Shown: positions 52,007 to 62,836 of the stretch, piece after piece
Layout: each line of letters opens with the position of its first letter
How positions within the stretch are numbered: position 1 is the first letter of the stretch
Origin: APNM01 sp040361335
GTDB lineage: Bacteria; Pseudomonadota; Gammaproteobacteria; Nevskiales; Salinisphaeraceae
Length of the DNA: 64,000 nucleotides
Assembly (NCBI RefSeq): GCF_040361335.1
Contig: NZ_APNM01000001.1
Location: forward strand, 310,001-374,000
Reading direction: 5' to 3'
Program-made: the position numbers and the translations under genes
Notes under the pieces: generated by a model
Seen by the model: the letters and a program-made list of their open reading frames with translations, nothing else
What the model was told of the DNA's origin: nothing
The model's database searches: none

Positions 52007-52828
52007 ATGCAGGACCACGAGCAAGCCGGCGATCGTCCCGGCGATCGGCCCCGGTACCGCGCCATCTGGATTTCCGATGTCCATCTGGGCACGCCGGGCG
52101 CCCAGGCGGAGCGCCTGACGGCCTTCCTCAAGACGCACGACTGCGACACGCTCTACCTGGTGGGCGACATCATCGACGGCTGGCGGCTCAAGGGCACCTT
52201 CTACTGGCCGCAGGAACACACCAACGTGGTGCGGCGCATCCTCACCAAGTCCAAGCGCGGTACCCGTGTGTTCTACGTTACCGGCAACCACGACGACTTC
52301 CTGCGCAAGTTCGTCGACTACGAGCTGCGCATGGGCAACATCCGCGTGGTCAACGACCTGGTCCACGAGACCGCCGACGGGCGCCGGCTGCTGGTGCTGC
52401 ACGGCGACCTGTTCGACGTGGTCACCCGCTACCACCGCTGGGTCGCCATGGTCGGGGACGTCGCCTACACCACGCTGCTGCGGGCCAACCGCTACGTGAA
52501 CTGGGTGCGGGCGCGCCTGGGCTATCCCTACTGGTCGCTGTCGGCCTTCGCCAAGCACAAGGTCAAGACCGCCGTGAACTTCATCTCCGAGTTCGAGAAG
52601 GCGGTCGCCCACGAATGCCGCCGCCGCGGCTTCGACGGCGTCGTCTGCGGTCACATCCACCACGCCGAGATCAAGGACCTGGAGGGCGTGACCTATTACA
52701 ACAGCGGCGATTGGGTGGAATCCTGCACGGCGCTGGTGGAGCACCCGGACGGCCGCATGGAAATCGTCAACTGGGCCGACGAGCAGCACGCCCGCAAGGT
52801 CACGCCGCTGCGCGGCGCCGCGGCCTGA
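52007..52828 (+). CDS. PlcP / LpxH-like metallophosphoesterase (COG2908)
   Basis: A 273-aa calcineurin-like phosphoesterase with ISDVHLG (D24, H26), LVGDIIDGWRL, VTGNHDDFLRK, VLHGDLFD and CGHIHHAEI, annotated in most genomes as UDP-2,3-diacylglucosamine diphosphatase. Lipid-remodelling phospholipases C (PlcP of Sinorhizobium and marine bacteria) belong to the same group and are induced by phosphate starvation. The strong Pho box here favours PlcP over a constitutive lipid A enzyme, but sequence alone does not decide. AGGAGA precedes ATG 52007; ATG 51983 is less likely. No glycosyltransferase (Agt) follows. A strong terminator comes next. Confidence 0.8.
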   Translation: MQDHEQAGDRPGDRPRYRAIWISDVHLGTPGAQAERLTAFLKTHDCDTLYLVGDIIDGWRLKGTFYWPQEHTNVVRRILTKSKRGTRVFYVTGNHDDFLRKFVDYELRMGNIRVVNDLVHETADGRRLLVLHGDLFDVVTRYHRWVAMVGDVAYTTLLRANRYVNWVRARLGYPYWSLSAFAKHKVKTAVNFISEFEKAVAHECRRRGFDGVVCGHIHHAEIKDLEGVTYYNSGDWVESCTALVEHPDGRMEIVNWADEQHARKVTPLRGAAA

Positions 52829-52837
52829 ACCCCCGCG

Positions 52838-52880
52838 GCGGCCGGCGCGCCTGAAACGGGGCGCGCCGGCCGCTTATACT
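52838..52880 (+). terminator. Strong terminator after the metallophosphoesterase
   Basis: GCGGCCGGCGCGCC pairs perfectly with GGCGCGCCGGCCGC (14 bp) around TGAAACGG, followed by TTATACT. The TTATACT also has the form of a -10 element for the NUDIX gene that starts 30 bp later. Confidence 0.7.
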
Positions 52881-52909
52881 CGGGAACGCAATCCACAATC
52901 CCGTTCCCC

Positions 52910-53437
52910 ATGTCCGAACCGACCGAGACCCTCGCGGAGGGCCGATTCCTGCGCCTGTGCCGACAGGGGCGCTGGGAGTATGTGCAACGCGTCAACGCCA
53001 GCGGTGCCGTGCATATCGTGGCGGTCACGCCCGAGGACGAGCTGCTGCTGGTGGAACAGTTCCGGGCGCCGGTGGGCGCGCGCGTGCTCGAGCTGCCGGC
53101 CGGGATCGTCGGGGACGAGGCCGGTCACCGCGGCGAGTCGGCCGAGGCCGCGGCGGCCCGCGAGCTGGTCGAGGAGACCGGCTACCGTCCGGCCCGCGTC
53201 GAGCGCCTGCACCGGGGACCGTCGGCGCCGGGCATGGCCGCCGAGATCATCACGCTGGTGCGCGCCCACGATCTGAGCCGGGTGGGCGAGGGCGGCGGTG
53301 TCGACGGCGAGGACATCGCCGTACACCGCGTGCCGCTCAGCGAGGCGCGCGCATGGCTGCGGGCGCGCGCCGACGAGGGGTGCCTGGTCGATCACCGTGT
53401 CTTCGCGGGCCTGTATTGTCTCGATCGCGGGTTCTGA
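52910..53437 (+). CDS. NUDIX hydrolase, ADP-ribose pyrophosphatase-like
   Basis: A 175-aa NUDIX protein that likely cleaves ADP-ribose or related nucleotide sugars. The Nudix box is complete: G-x5-E-x7-REUxEExGU is met by GDEAGHRGESAEAAAARELVEETGY (about 63-87). Upstream, ELPAGIV and LLVEQFRAPVG are the usual ADPRase blocks. The start is the ATG at 52910. It converges with the phosphopantetheinyl transferase gene with only 15 bp between stop codons. Confidence 0.88.
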   Translation: MSEPTETLAEGRFLRLCRQGRWEYVQRVNASGAVHIVAVTPEDELLLVEQFRAPVGARVLELPAGIVGDEAGHRGESAEAAAARELVEETGYRPARVERLHRGPSAPGMAAEIITLVRAHDLSRVGEGGGVDGEDIAVHRVPLSEARAWLRARADEGCLVDHRVFAGLYCLDRGF

Positions 53438-53452
53438 GCCCGCGTCCGGCCC

Positions 53453-54085
53453 TCAGACCGGCGGTGCGGACACCGTCGTCACCCCGGCCGGCGCCGTCGG
53501 CGCGGCCGTGGCCAGGCAGGCGACCCAGTTCGGCGCCAGCGTCGGCCACTGGAGATGCCAGGTATCGCCGTCCAGAGTCGCCCGGTCGCCGTCGATGCGC
53601 ACCCGGGCGATGCGCGCCAGCCCCACGCGTCCGCCGGCCTTGACCGTGGCCTCGCGGGCGGTCCAGGCACGGAAGAACACGGCCGGATCGGTGTGCGCCG
53701 CGGGTACCTGCTCCGGTGTCAGGAAGCGCGCGAAACGCCGCAGCGACACCGGCCGGACCCGCTCGATATCCAGGCCCAGGCCGGCCGTCCCGCCGACCGC
53801 GCAGGCGATGCCGTCGCCGCAATGGCTGATGTTGAAGGCGGGCCCGGCGGGCAGGAAGGGACGGCCCTCGGTGTCGCGGACCAACTCGCCCAGATCGGCC
53901 TCCGGCAGCGCCGTATGCAGCAGCCAGAGGCCCGCCAGGGTACGCCGTCGGGCGGTTTCGCTGCGCATCCCGGCAATGCGTTCGGTCCACTCCGCGGACA
54001 GCCGCGGGCGCCACGGCGAGGCCGGCACCCGCCCGGCGAGCCGGGTGAACAATAGCGTGACGGTCTCGTCCGGCATGCGGGGCAT
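53453..54085 (-). CDS. 4'-phosphopantetheinyl transferase, Sfp type
   Basis: A 210-aa enzyme that moves phosphopantetheine from CoA to carrier proteins of fatty-acid, polyketide or peptide synthases. The motifs are PAFNISHCGDGIACAVG, GLGLDIERVRP and FFRAWTAREATVKAGG, giving the Mg2+-binding D-x-E and the W-x3-E-x3-K signature. Start options are 54085 and 54076. No carrier-protein gene is in the window, so its client is unknown. It is divergent from pncB. Confidence 0.88.
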   Translation of the reverse strand: MPRMPDETVTLLFTRLAGRVPASPWRPRLSAEWTERIAGMRSETARRRTLAGLWLLHTALPEADLGELVRDTEGRPFLPAGPAFNISHCGDGIACAVGGTAGLGLDIERVRPVSLRRFARFLTPEQVPAAHTDPAVFFRAWTAREATVKAGGRVGLARIARVRIDGDRATLDGDTWHLQWPTLAPNWVACLATAAPTAPAGVTTVSAPPV

Positions 54086-54177
54086 TATCGACGATGCCCG
54101 CCGCCGGTACGAGCCCGGCGCTTGACTCGGCGCGGCGGCGATCGCATGTAGAGAGCAGACTTCCAGGCGAGAGCCGC

Positions 54178-55599
54178 ATGTCCGTCATCCGCCAACTCTA
54201 CGGGCGCCCCCACGCGCTGCTGACCGATTTCTACCAGCTCACGATGGCCTACGCGCATTGGCGCGCGGCCGATCCGGAACGCGAGGCGGTGTTCAACCTG
54301 ACCTTTCGCAAGGCGCCCTTCGACGGTCGCTTCGTGATCGCGGCCGGTCTCGACGCGGCGCTGGAGTACCTCGCGGACTTCCGCTTCGGGGACGACGATA
54401 TCGCCTATCTCGGCTCGCTCGAGGATGCCGCCGGCCAACCGATGTTCCCCGACGATTTTCTGGAATACCTGCGCGGGTTGCGTTTCGAGGGCGACCTGGA
54501 CGCGGTGCCCGAGGGCACCGCGGTGTTCCCGCACGAGCCGATCCTGCGGGTACGGGCGCCGGTGCTGCAGGCGCAGATGCTGGAAACGGCGCTGCTCAAC
54601 CTGGTCCTGTTCCCGACGCTGGTGGCGACCAAGGCCGCGCGCATGGTGCACGCCGCCGGGGACGGGGCGGTCCTCGACTTCGGCCTGCGCAAGGCCCACG
54701 GGATCGACGGCGGCGTCACCGCGGCGCGCGCGGCCTACCTGGGCGGTTGCGCCGCCACCGCCAACGTCCTCGCGGGACGGCTGTTCGGTATCCCGGTGAA
54801 GGGGACCCACGCCCACGGCTGGGTGATGGCGTTCGACGACGAACTGGAAGCCTTCGACCGCTACGCCGAGGCCATGCCCGACAACTGCATCTTCCTGGTG
54901 GACACCTACGACAGCCGCGCCGGCATCGAGAACGCCATCGCGGCCGGCCGCAAGCTGCGCGAACGGGGCCACGAGATGGTCGGCATCCGGCTGGACTCGG
55001 GTGACCTGGGCGAACTCGCCGCCCATGCGCGGCGTCGCCTGGACGAGGCCGGCTTCCCGGACGCCCGCATCGCCGCCAGTTCCGATCTGGACGAGCACCG
55101 CATCGCCGGACTGCGGCGCGCGGGGGCGCCGATCGCCATCTGGGGCGTCGGCACTAAACTGGATACGGCCCAGCCGGATTCGGCCCTGGACGGGGTGTAC
55201 AAGCTCACCGCGATCCGGTCGCCGGACGGCGGCGCCTGGGAACCGCGCATCAAGCTGTCCGATACCGAGGCCAAGCACACCAATCCCGGCATCCAGCAGG
55301 TGCGGCGGTATCGGCGCGGCGACCGGCCGCTGGCGGACGTGATCCACGACGTGGGCGACATCGGCGCCGATGTCGCGGCAACCGCCGGTGATATCCCGGC
55401 CGACGCCGCAGCCGAGGATTTGCTGGTGCCCATGCTGCGCGCCGGCGAGCCGGTCTACGAGGCGCCGCCGCTGGATCGCGTCCGCGAGGCCGCGATGGCG
55501 GAATTCGCGAGTTTCGCGGCGCTGGACGACTATCCCGTGCGGCTGGACGCGCCGCTGGCCGCCGAGCGTCGGCGCCTGCGGACGGCACTCGGCGGCTGA
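54178..55599 (+). CDS. pncB: Nicotinate phosphoribosyltransferase
   Basis: Converts nicotinate to nicotinate mononucleotide in NAD salvage (473 aa). It has LLTDFYQLTMAYAHW at the N-terminus, EPILRVRAPVLQAQMLETALLNLV, DFGLRKAHGIDGGVTAARAAYLGG, GTHAHGWVMAFDDELEAF (with the phosphorylated-histidine region), LDSGDLGELA and IWGVGTKL. ATG 54178 follows GAGAGCCGC; an upstream frame to 54094 has no ribosome site. The nicotinamidase gene follows, making a salvage pair. Confidence 0.95.
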   Translation: MSVIRQLYGRPHALLTDFYQLTMAYAHWRAADPEREAVFNLTFRKAPFDGRFVIAAGLDAALEYLADFRFGDDDIAYLGSLEDAAGQPMFPDDFLEYLRGLRFEGDLDAVPEGTAVFPHEPILRVRAPVLQAQMLETALLNLVLFPTLVATKAARMVHAAGDGAVLDFGLRKAHGIDGGVTAARAAYLGGCAATANVLAGRLFGIPVKGTHAHGWVMAFDDELEAFDRYAEAMPDNCIFLVDTYDSRAGIENAIAAGRKLRERGHEMVGIRLDSGDLGELAAHARRRLDEAGFPDARIAASSDLDEHRIAGLRRAGAPIAIWGVGTKLDTAQPDSALDGVYKLTAIRSPDGGAWEPRIKLSDTEAKHTNPGIQQVRRYRRGDRPLADVIHDVGDIGADVAATAGDIPADAAAEDLLVPMLRAGEPVYEAPPLDRVREAAMAEFASFAALDDYPVRLDAPLAAERRRLRTALGG

Positions 55600-55663
55600 G
55601 GCTTGAATCCGCCCCGCCGGGCACGCAGGTTCAAGGTAGACACCTCGCGACCCGGAGGCCGTC

Positions 55664-56341
55664 ATGGGTAGCGCCCTGATCCTCGTCGACATCCAGCACG
55701 ACTTCATGCCCTGGGGCGCCCTGCCGGTGCCGCGGGGGGACGAGATCGTGCCGGTGGTCAACCGCCTGCAGGCCGAGTTCGATACCGTGGTCGCCTCGCA
55801 GGACTGGCACCCGCCGAATCATCTCTCGTTCGCCAGCAACCACCGGGAACGGGAGCCCTTCGAGGTCACCGAGGTGGACGGCCTGGAGCAGATCCTCTGG
55901 CCGGACCACTGCGTGCAGGGCAGCGAGGGCGCCGAGCTGGTGCCGGAGCTGGAGACCGATCGCGTGGACCGCATCTTCCGCAAGGGCACGGATCCGCGCA
56001 TCGACAGTTACAGCGCCTTCCACGACAACGGTCACCGCAAGTCCACCGGCCTGGCCGACTGGCTCCGCGAGCGCGGCGTCGATACGGTCTATATCGCCGG
56101 TCTGGCCGAGGATGTGTGCGTCTACTACACGGCCCTGGACGCGGTGCGCGAGGGCTTCGGCACGCACTTGGTGGAGGATGCCACCCACGGTGTCGACATG
56201 ACTCCCGGCGACGTGGCGCGTTGCCTGGACGATATGCGCGAGGCCGGCGTGCGCGTCACCGACAGCAATGCCGTCCTGGCCGAGTGTGGGGCCCTGCCCG
56301 GCGCGCCGGATACCGACGCCCCGGCCGGTCTGCGCTCCTGA
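55664..56341 (+). CDS. pncA: Nicotinamidase
   Basis: Hydrolyses nicotinamide to nicotinate (225 aa), feeding PncB. The catalytic triad is visible: Asp9 in LVDIQHDF, Lys in IFRKGTDPRIDSYSAF, and Cys in IAGLAEDVCVYYTALDA. The metal-binding DWHPPNHLSFA is also present. CCGGAGG precedes the start. It lies 64 bp downstream of pncB, so the two are probably an operon. Confidence 0.95.
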   Translation: MGSALILVDIQHDFMPWGALPVPRGDEIVPVVNRLQAEFDTVVASQDWHPPNHLSFASNHREREPFEVTEVDGLEQILWPDHCVQGSEGAELVPELETDRVDRIFRKGTDPRIDSYSAFHDNGHRKSTGLADWLRERGVDTVYIAGLAEDVCVYYTALDAVREGFGTHLVEDATHGVDMTPGDVARCLDDMREAGVRVTDSNAVLAECGALPGAPDTDAPAGLRS

Positions 56342-56350
56342 CCGGGGCGT

Positions 56351-56965
56351 CTATTCCGGATACAGCAACCGGGTGACCGGGTAGCGCGCCGCCGCGGGCA
56401 GGGCATCGGCCCGCGCCGACGCGGCGTGGATCAGCTTGTCGCCGGTGACCGGCCCGAAGGCGCGGCAGGCGGCGACGTACAGGGCATGCACCGCCGCCGC
56501 CAGGGCGCGTTCGTCCAGGGCCGGCATGCTCGCCTCCCCGGCCAGCCAGCCCGTGACCGCATCGCGCCTTGGCGCCAGGGTCGGCTCGTCGGCCACGGCG
56601 GCGGCCAGTTCCTCCGGCAGTGCCGTGCCGCCGCCCGGCAGTAGCGACGCCGCGTGGCGGATATGGTCCACCAGCGCCGCGGCCACCTCGCGTGCCTGTG
56701 GCGCCGGGTAGTCGTTGTCCCCGGCGGCGGGTTCCGTGGGCTGCGTGCCGTACATGAGGGCCCGGTAGATCGCTGTCCGCAGGGTATGCCGGTCGCGCGA
56801 GTCGAGCTCGAAGCGTGTCGACAGGTCGCGCACGAAGGCGATCACCGTCGATGCCCGGCCGCTGGCGTAGCGCCGGCGCCACAGGTCGGCCGCGTCGCGC
56901 GCCTGTGCCGCGGGGAGGTGTTCGCTGAGGACCGCCTCCACGGCCCGTTGCCACTGTTCCGCCAT
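56351..56965 (-). CDS. Conserved-type hypothetical protein downstream of amt
   Basis: I do not recognise this 204-aa protein. It is alanine-rich and probably all-helical, with no signal peptide, membrane segment or catalytic motif. Features are an arginine-rich early part (DLWRRRYASGRASTVIAFVRDLSTRF) and a late AFGPVTGDKLIHAASARADALP. It starts two bases after the amt stop, so it is translated with the ammonium transporter; a role in ammonium sensing or transporter control is possible but is only inferred from position. No glnK-like gene is present. Confidence 0.7.
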   Translation of the reverse strand: MAEQWQRAVEAVLSEHLPAAQARDAADLWRRRYASGRASTVIAFVRDLSTRFELDSRDRHTLRTAIYRALMYGTQPTEPAAGDNDYPAPQAREVAAALVDHIRHAASLLPGGGTALPEELAAAVADEPTLAPRRDAVTGWLAGEASMPALDERALAAAVHALYVAACRAFGPVTGDKLIHAASARADALPAAARYPVTRLLYPE

Positions 56966-56967
56966 GA

Positions 56968-58272
56968 TCAGCGTGACGGCCCGCCGGGCGGCTGGAACTC
57001 GGGATAGCCGATGTCGGCGTGCTCCGTGTAATCCAGCCCGTGCTGCTCGTGCAGGGTGCTGGCGCGCAGTGACAGGAAGCCGCGCAACAGCCCGAACAGC
57101 AACAGCGCGGCGGGGAAGGTCCAGATGAAGGCGGCGCCGATGCCGATCGCCTGGATCGCGATCCGGCCGCCGTCGAACAGGCCGTCGACATGGAATAGGC
57201 CCGCCGCCAGCGTGCCCCAGGCGCCGGCGAAGGCGTGTACCGGTACCGCGCCGACGACATCGTCCACCCGCAGGGCCTCCAGGAAGCGGCTGCCGAGCAC
57301 CGCGACCGCGCCGCCGATCAGGCCCGTAATCACCGCGAACGGGGCGGTCATGCTGGCGCAGCCCGCCGTGATCGCCACCAGTCCGGCGAGCGCACCGTTG
57401 AGGATGGCCATCGCCGCCGGCGGCCGCCGCAGCAGGTACAGGGCCGCCAGCGTGCCCACGGCGCCGGCGGCCGCGGCGAGCTGGGTGTTCATCAACACCG
57501 TGCCCACCGCCGCCTCCGCGGCCAGGGTGCTGCCGCCGTTGAACCCGAACCAGCCCAGCCAGAGGATGAACACCCCCAGGGCGACCATCGGCAGGTTATG
57601 CCCCGGAATGGTGCGCACGCCGCCGTCCGCGCCGAAGCGTCCCAGGCGGGGGCCGAGTACCAGCACCGCGGCCAGGGCGCACCAGCCGCCCACGGAATGG
57701 ACCACCGTGGAGCCGGCGAAATCGACGAAGCCCAGGTCGGCCAACCAGCCGCTGCCGCCGCGGAAGCCGCCCCACACCCAACTGCCGAACACCGGATAGA
57801 TCAGGGCCGTGAGCGCGATCGAGCCGAGTACGTACGGCCAGAAGCGCATGCGCTCCGCGACCGCGCCCGACACGATGGTCGCCGCCGTGGCCGCGAACAT
57901 GGCCTGGTAGACGAAGAACACCGCCTCGCCGCCGTCGGCGCCGTCGAAGCCGAAGCCGTCCGTGCCCAGCCAGCCGCTGGGGTTGGCGCCGAACATCAAG
58001 CCGTAGCCCACCGCCCAGAACGCCAGGATGCCGAAGCACAGGTCGGCGTAGTTCTTGAGGATCACGTTGGTGGCGTTCTTGGCGCGCGTGCAGCCGCCCT
58101 CCAGCAGGGCGAAGCCCGCCTGCATGAAGAACACCAGGGCCGCGGCCATCGCCACCCAGGCGATGTCCGCCGGCGCCTGCAGCACGCCCTCGGCCGCGCG
58201 CGCCGGCGCCGAGCCCAGTAGGAGCGCGGCCGACAGCGCCGCGGCGCGGCGGCGACGAAACGGATGCGTCAT
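56968..58272 (-). CDS. amt: Ammonium transporter Amt
   Basis: A 434-aa channel with a cleavable signal peptide (about 1-27) and eleven membrane segments. Family marks: AMAAALVFFMQAGFALLEGG, TRAKNATNVILKNYADL, DFAGSTVVHSVGG with the first pore histidine, and VDDVVGAVPVHAFAGAWGTLAAG with the second. GGGGGAACCGC precedes ATG 58272; a longer frame overlaps the thiC leader. It is divergent from thiC and coupled to the unknown gene downstream rather than to a PII protein. Confidence 0.95.
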   Translation of the reverse strand: MTHPFRRRRAAALSAALLLGSAPARAAEGVLQAPADIAWVAMAAALVFFMQAGFALLEGGCTRAKNATNVILKNYADLCFGILAFWAVGYGLMFGANPSGWLGTDGFGFDGADGGEAVFFVYQAMFAATAATIVSGAVAERMRFWPYVLGSIALTALIYPVFGSWVWGGFRGGSGWLADLGFVDFAGSTVVHSVGGWCALAAVLVLGPRLGRFGADGGVRTIPGHNLPMVALGVFILWLGWFGFNGGSTLAAEAAVGTVLMNTQLAAAAGAVGTLAALYLLRRPPAAMAILNGALAGLVAITAGCASMTAPFAVITGLIGGAVAVLGSRFLEALRVDDVVGAVPVHAFAGAWGTLAAGLFHVDGLFDGGRIAIQAIGIGAAFIWTFPAALLLFGLLRGFLSLRASTLHEQHGLDYTEHADIGYPEFQPPGGPSR

Positions 58273-58387
58273 GCGGTTCCCCCGGAAAATATGTCGGATA
58301 TCGATCTGCAAGAACGGTGCCGGCTGTTGGCGCCCGACCGGGGGCTTGTTAAATTGCCGTCCTATCCCCCGCAACCCCGGGCCGAGC

Positions 58388-60274
<1,887 letters not shown>

Positions 60275-61108
60275 CGAACACCGAATGTGTCGAAAAAGAC
60301 TTCCTGTTTGCGCATAGGGGGTGTTGGCAGACTCGTCCGCGCGCCGCTCAGAGGGTGTCTACAAAACGTAGCGAGCAAAGGCAGACCGTAGGCCGGAGAT
60401 AAGCGAAGTGCTCCCGGCATTCCCCTGCCGAAGAGCACGACGTCGGAAAGCGCCTCGGCAAGCGGCCGGCAAGAACATGGACCACAGAGGCGCACGGAGG
60501 CGCACAGAGGGACACAGAGGCAACTGACTGTTGTCCCGGCAGCCGCAAAGAAGCCTGCCCCGGACACGATCACGGTTTTCAAGCGAAAGAGGCGGATAGC
60601 CCGTTAAGGTTCGTTCCCAACCCGGCAGCTCGCGCGCCGGGGCGCTGCGCGGTCGGTGCCGTGCCGAACCAGGGCATTTGTTTATCCGCAGATGAACGCC
60701 GATTAACGCAGATCGGTCGGGGCTGCTCTTGAATCTGCGTCCATCGGCGTCATCTGCGGATCGTTTCTTCCGGGAACCGCCCGCCAAGGTCCGTTGCCGC
60801 CCCGGCAGTTCGGTCGCCGGGGCGCTGCGCGGTCGGTGCCGTGCCGAACCAGGGCATTTGTTTATCCGCAGATGAACGCCGATTAACGCAGATCGGTCGG
60901 GGCTGCTCTTGAATCTGCGTCCATCGGCGTCATCTGTGGATTCTTTCTTCCGGGAAACGCCTCGGCAAGCGGCTAGCCAGAACCTCTGCGCGCCTCCGTG
61001 CGCCTCTGTGGTTTCATATCCCGCCAACCAAAGCCCGGGTCCGGACGGCGGGAGCTCGGCCACGGGCCAGACGGCTCACTCATGCCGGTTGATTTTGTAG
61101 ACACCCTC
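60275..61108. mobile_element. Repeat composite A: terminal inverted repeats enclosing CACAGAG arms and two ~180-bp units
   Basis: No gene is supported in this 834-bp gap. GAGGGTGTCTACAAAA at 60351-60366 and its exact reverse complement at 61093-61108 form 16-bp terminal inverted repeats. Inside are a segment (60388-60440) shared with composite B, CACAGAG-type arms (60481-60520 and 60983-61013), and two tandem units of exactly 180 bp (anchor GCATTTGTTTATCC at 60674 and 60854). Each unit holds its own inverted repeat (ATCCGCAGATGAACGCCGAT near 60682 and its counterpart near 60731). It looks like a non-autonomous element; no transposase is present. Confidence 0.65.
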
Positions 61109-61119
61109 TCAGGTGTCTA
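61092..61119 (-). terminator. Terminator hairpin of the phosphoribosyltransferase gene
   Basis: On the minus strand TAGACACC-TGAGAG-GGTGTCTA is followed by CAAAATC. The stop codon TGA is in the loop and the right stem is the terminal repeat of composite A, so insertion may have created or captured the terminator. Confidence 0.45.
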
Positions 61120-61666
61120 AGAACAGCGGCAGGTGGGTCAGGGCGACCACGTCCCGCCAGTCGCCGGGCTCGCCCTCGGTGGCGATGGCCGCCACCGCGG
61201 CGATGTCGGCGCCCGCGCGGCGCATGAGTTGGCGCATGCCCTGCAGCGTGGAGCCGGTGCTCACCACATCGTCCAGCAGGAGCACCGGGCGGCCGCGCAC
61301 CAGCGCGGCGTCCTTCTCGTCCAGGTAGAGGTGCTGCTCGACGCCGGTGGTGATGGACTCGGTCTGCAGCGCCAGGGCGTCGCCCATGTAGGTCTTGTAG
61401 CTCTTGCGCAGCACCGCGTACGGGCGATCCGTCGCGGCCGCCAGTTCGTGCGCCAGCGGCACGCTCTTGGTCTCGGGCGTGACGATGGCGTCGAAGGCGG
61501 TTCCCGCGAGCCGGTCGGCCAGGGCCGCGGCCGCGGCGCGGACCAGCGCGACGTCGCCCAGGATGTTGAGCACCGCGATCCGTAGCCCCGGCCGCACCTC
61601 GAACAGCGGCAATTCGCGGTCGAGGCCGGCGATGGTCACGGCATGGGTGTCGCGGGTCGCGGCCAC
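61109..61666 (-). CDS. Type I phosphoribosyltransferase, adenine PRT-like
   Basis: A 185-aa PRTase. The PRPP loop is PVLLLDDVVSTGSTLQGM (about 126-143), and APRT-like features include AFDAIVTPETKSVPLAHELAAATDRPYAVLRKSYKTYMG and ALQTES. It probably salvages a purine base; whether adenine, hypoxanthine or xanthine is preferred cannot be read from the sequence. The start is GTG, four bases after the GST stop, so it is the second gene of a two-gene operon. Its stop codon lies in a terminator formed with the repeat element. Confidence 0.82.
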   Translation of the reverse strand: MAATRDTHAVTIAGLDRELPLFEVRPGLRIAVLNILGDVALVRAAAAALADRLAGTAFDAIVTPETKSVPLAHELAAATDRPYAVLRKSYKTYMGDALALQTESITTGVEQHLYLDEKDAALVRGRPVLLLDDVVSTGSTLQGMRQLMRRAGADIAAVAAIATEGEPGDWRDVVALTHLPLFLDT

Positions 61667-61670
61667 GGGG

Positions 61671-62342
61671 TCAGCGCATCAGCTCGTAGGGCCCGCCGCG
61701 TTCCAGGGCGCGCTCGTAGGCCGGACGCGCCTGCGCCCGCTCCAGGAATCCCGCCAGCGCCGGATAGCGGCCGTCCAGGCCGCCGCGCGCCGCGGCCGCC
61801 TCCAACGGGAAGCTCATCTGGATGTCGGCGGCGGTGAATTCGTCGCCGGCGAACCAGTCTCGATCCTTGAGGCTGGCGTCGGCGAACGCCAGGGCCTCGT
61901 CGATGCGGGGGTCGAGGAACTGGCCCTGGACGCCGGCGCCGATCAGCGCGCCGAACGGCCGCATGGGCAGCGGCATGGGCGATTTCGACAGCCGGCCGAA
62001 GATCAGCTTCATGACCAGAAGGGGCATGAGCGAGCCCTCGGCGTAGTGCAGCCAGTAGGTGTAGTCCAGCCAAGCCGCGTCGTCCGCCGCCGGCTTCAGG
62101 CGGCCGTCGCCGCGGCGCTCGACCAGGTACTCGATGATGGTGCCGGATTCGGCCACAGTGACGTCGCCGTCGGTGATCACCGGCGAGCGCCCCAGCGGAT
62201 GGATTTGCTTGAGCTCGGGCGGAGCGAGCATGGTCTTGGCGTCGCGCGCGTAGCGCACGACCTCGTATGCTAGGTCCAGCTCCTCCAGCAGCCACAGGAT
62301 GCGCTGGGAGCGCGAGTTCTCCAGGTGATGGACGGTGATCAT
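61671..62342 (-). CDS. Glutathione S-transferase
   Basis: A 223-aa GST. The N-terminal thioredoxin-like domain has SRSQRILWLLEELDLAYEVVRY with the likely catalytic Ser at about 10-12, NP-type HPLGRSPVITDGD and AESGTIIEYL (glutathione-binding). The C-terminal helical domain contains WFAGDEFTAADIQMSFPLEA with the conserved N-capping Asp. ATG 62342 follows GGGGGAACCGCGC. It is the first gene of the operon with the phosphoribosyltransferase and divergent from hslR. The substrate is unknown. Confidence 0.92.
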   Translation of the reverse strand: MITVHHLENSRSQRILWLLEELDLAYEVVRYARDAKTMLAPPELKQIHPLGRSPVITDGDVTVAESGTIIEYLVERRGDGRLKPAADDAAWLDYTYWLHYAEGSLMPLLVMKLIFGRLSKSPMPLPMRPFGALIGAGVQGQFLDPRIDEALAFADASLKDRDWFAGDEFTAADIQMSFPLEAAAARGGLDGRYPALAGFLERAQARPAYERALERGGPYELMR

Positions 62343-62443
62343 GCGCGGTTCCCCCGTTGGCGATGGGCAGGCGGGCAGGGTATCGTCGTTCGGCGCGGCG
62401 GGGTAGTGCCGCGGACATCCCATTGCAACCCGCACGGACAGGC

Positions 62444-62836
62444 ATGACGGACGATTCCGGCCGGGTACGCCTGGACAAGTGGCTCTGGGCGGCCCGCTTC
62501 TTCAAGACGCGGCCGCTGGCGGCGGAGGCGGTCGCCGGCGGCAAGGTGGACGTGGCCGGTGTGCGCGCCCGCCCAGGCTATGCCGTGAAGGTCGGCGACC
62601 GGCTGGAGATCACCAAGGGCGAGCTCCGCTTCGAGGTGGTGGTCGCGGACGTCGCCGCCCGCCGCGGGCCGGCGGCCGAGGCGCAACGGTTGTACGAGGA
62701 GACGGCGGCCAGCGTCGCCGCCCGCGAGCGGGCGGCCGAGCGGCGGCGTGTCGCCGGATCGGGTGCGCCGCGACCGGAGGGCCGGCCGGACAAGAAGTCG
62801 CGGCGCCGCCTGCAGCGGGTCAAGCGCGGCGGTTGA
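62444..62836 (+). CDS. hslR: Heat shock protein 15 (S4 RNA-binding domain)
   Basis: A 130-aa S4-domain protein: RLDKWLWAARFFKTRPLAAEAVAGGKVDVAGVRARPGYAVKVGDRLEI (about 9-57), with a basic C-terminal tail (PDKKSRRRLQRVKRGG). Hsp15 binds stalled 50S subunits carrying nascent chains to recycle them. Length and layout match E. coli HslR. ATG 62444 is the natural start. Composite B begins about 25 bp after the stop. Confidence 0.92.
   Translation: MTDDSGRVRLDKWLWAARFFKTRPLAAEAVAGGKVDVAGVRARPGYAVKVGDRLEITKGELRFEVVVADVAARRGPAAEAQRLYEETAASVAARERAAERRRVAGSGAPRPEGRPDKKSRRRLQRVKRGG

Noticed and set aside
58273..58387. Possible TPP riboswitch before thiC
   Set aside because: The leader is only 115 bp and lacks the CTGAGA and ACCTGATC-type core sequences.
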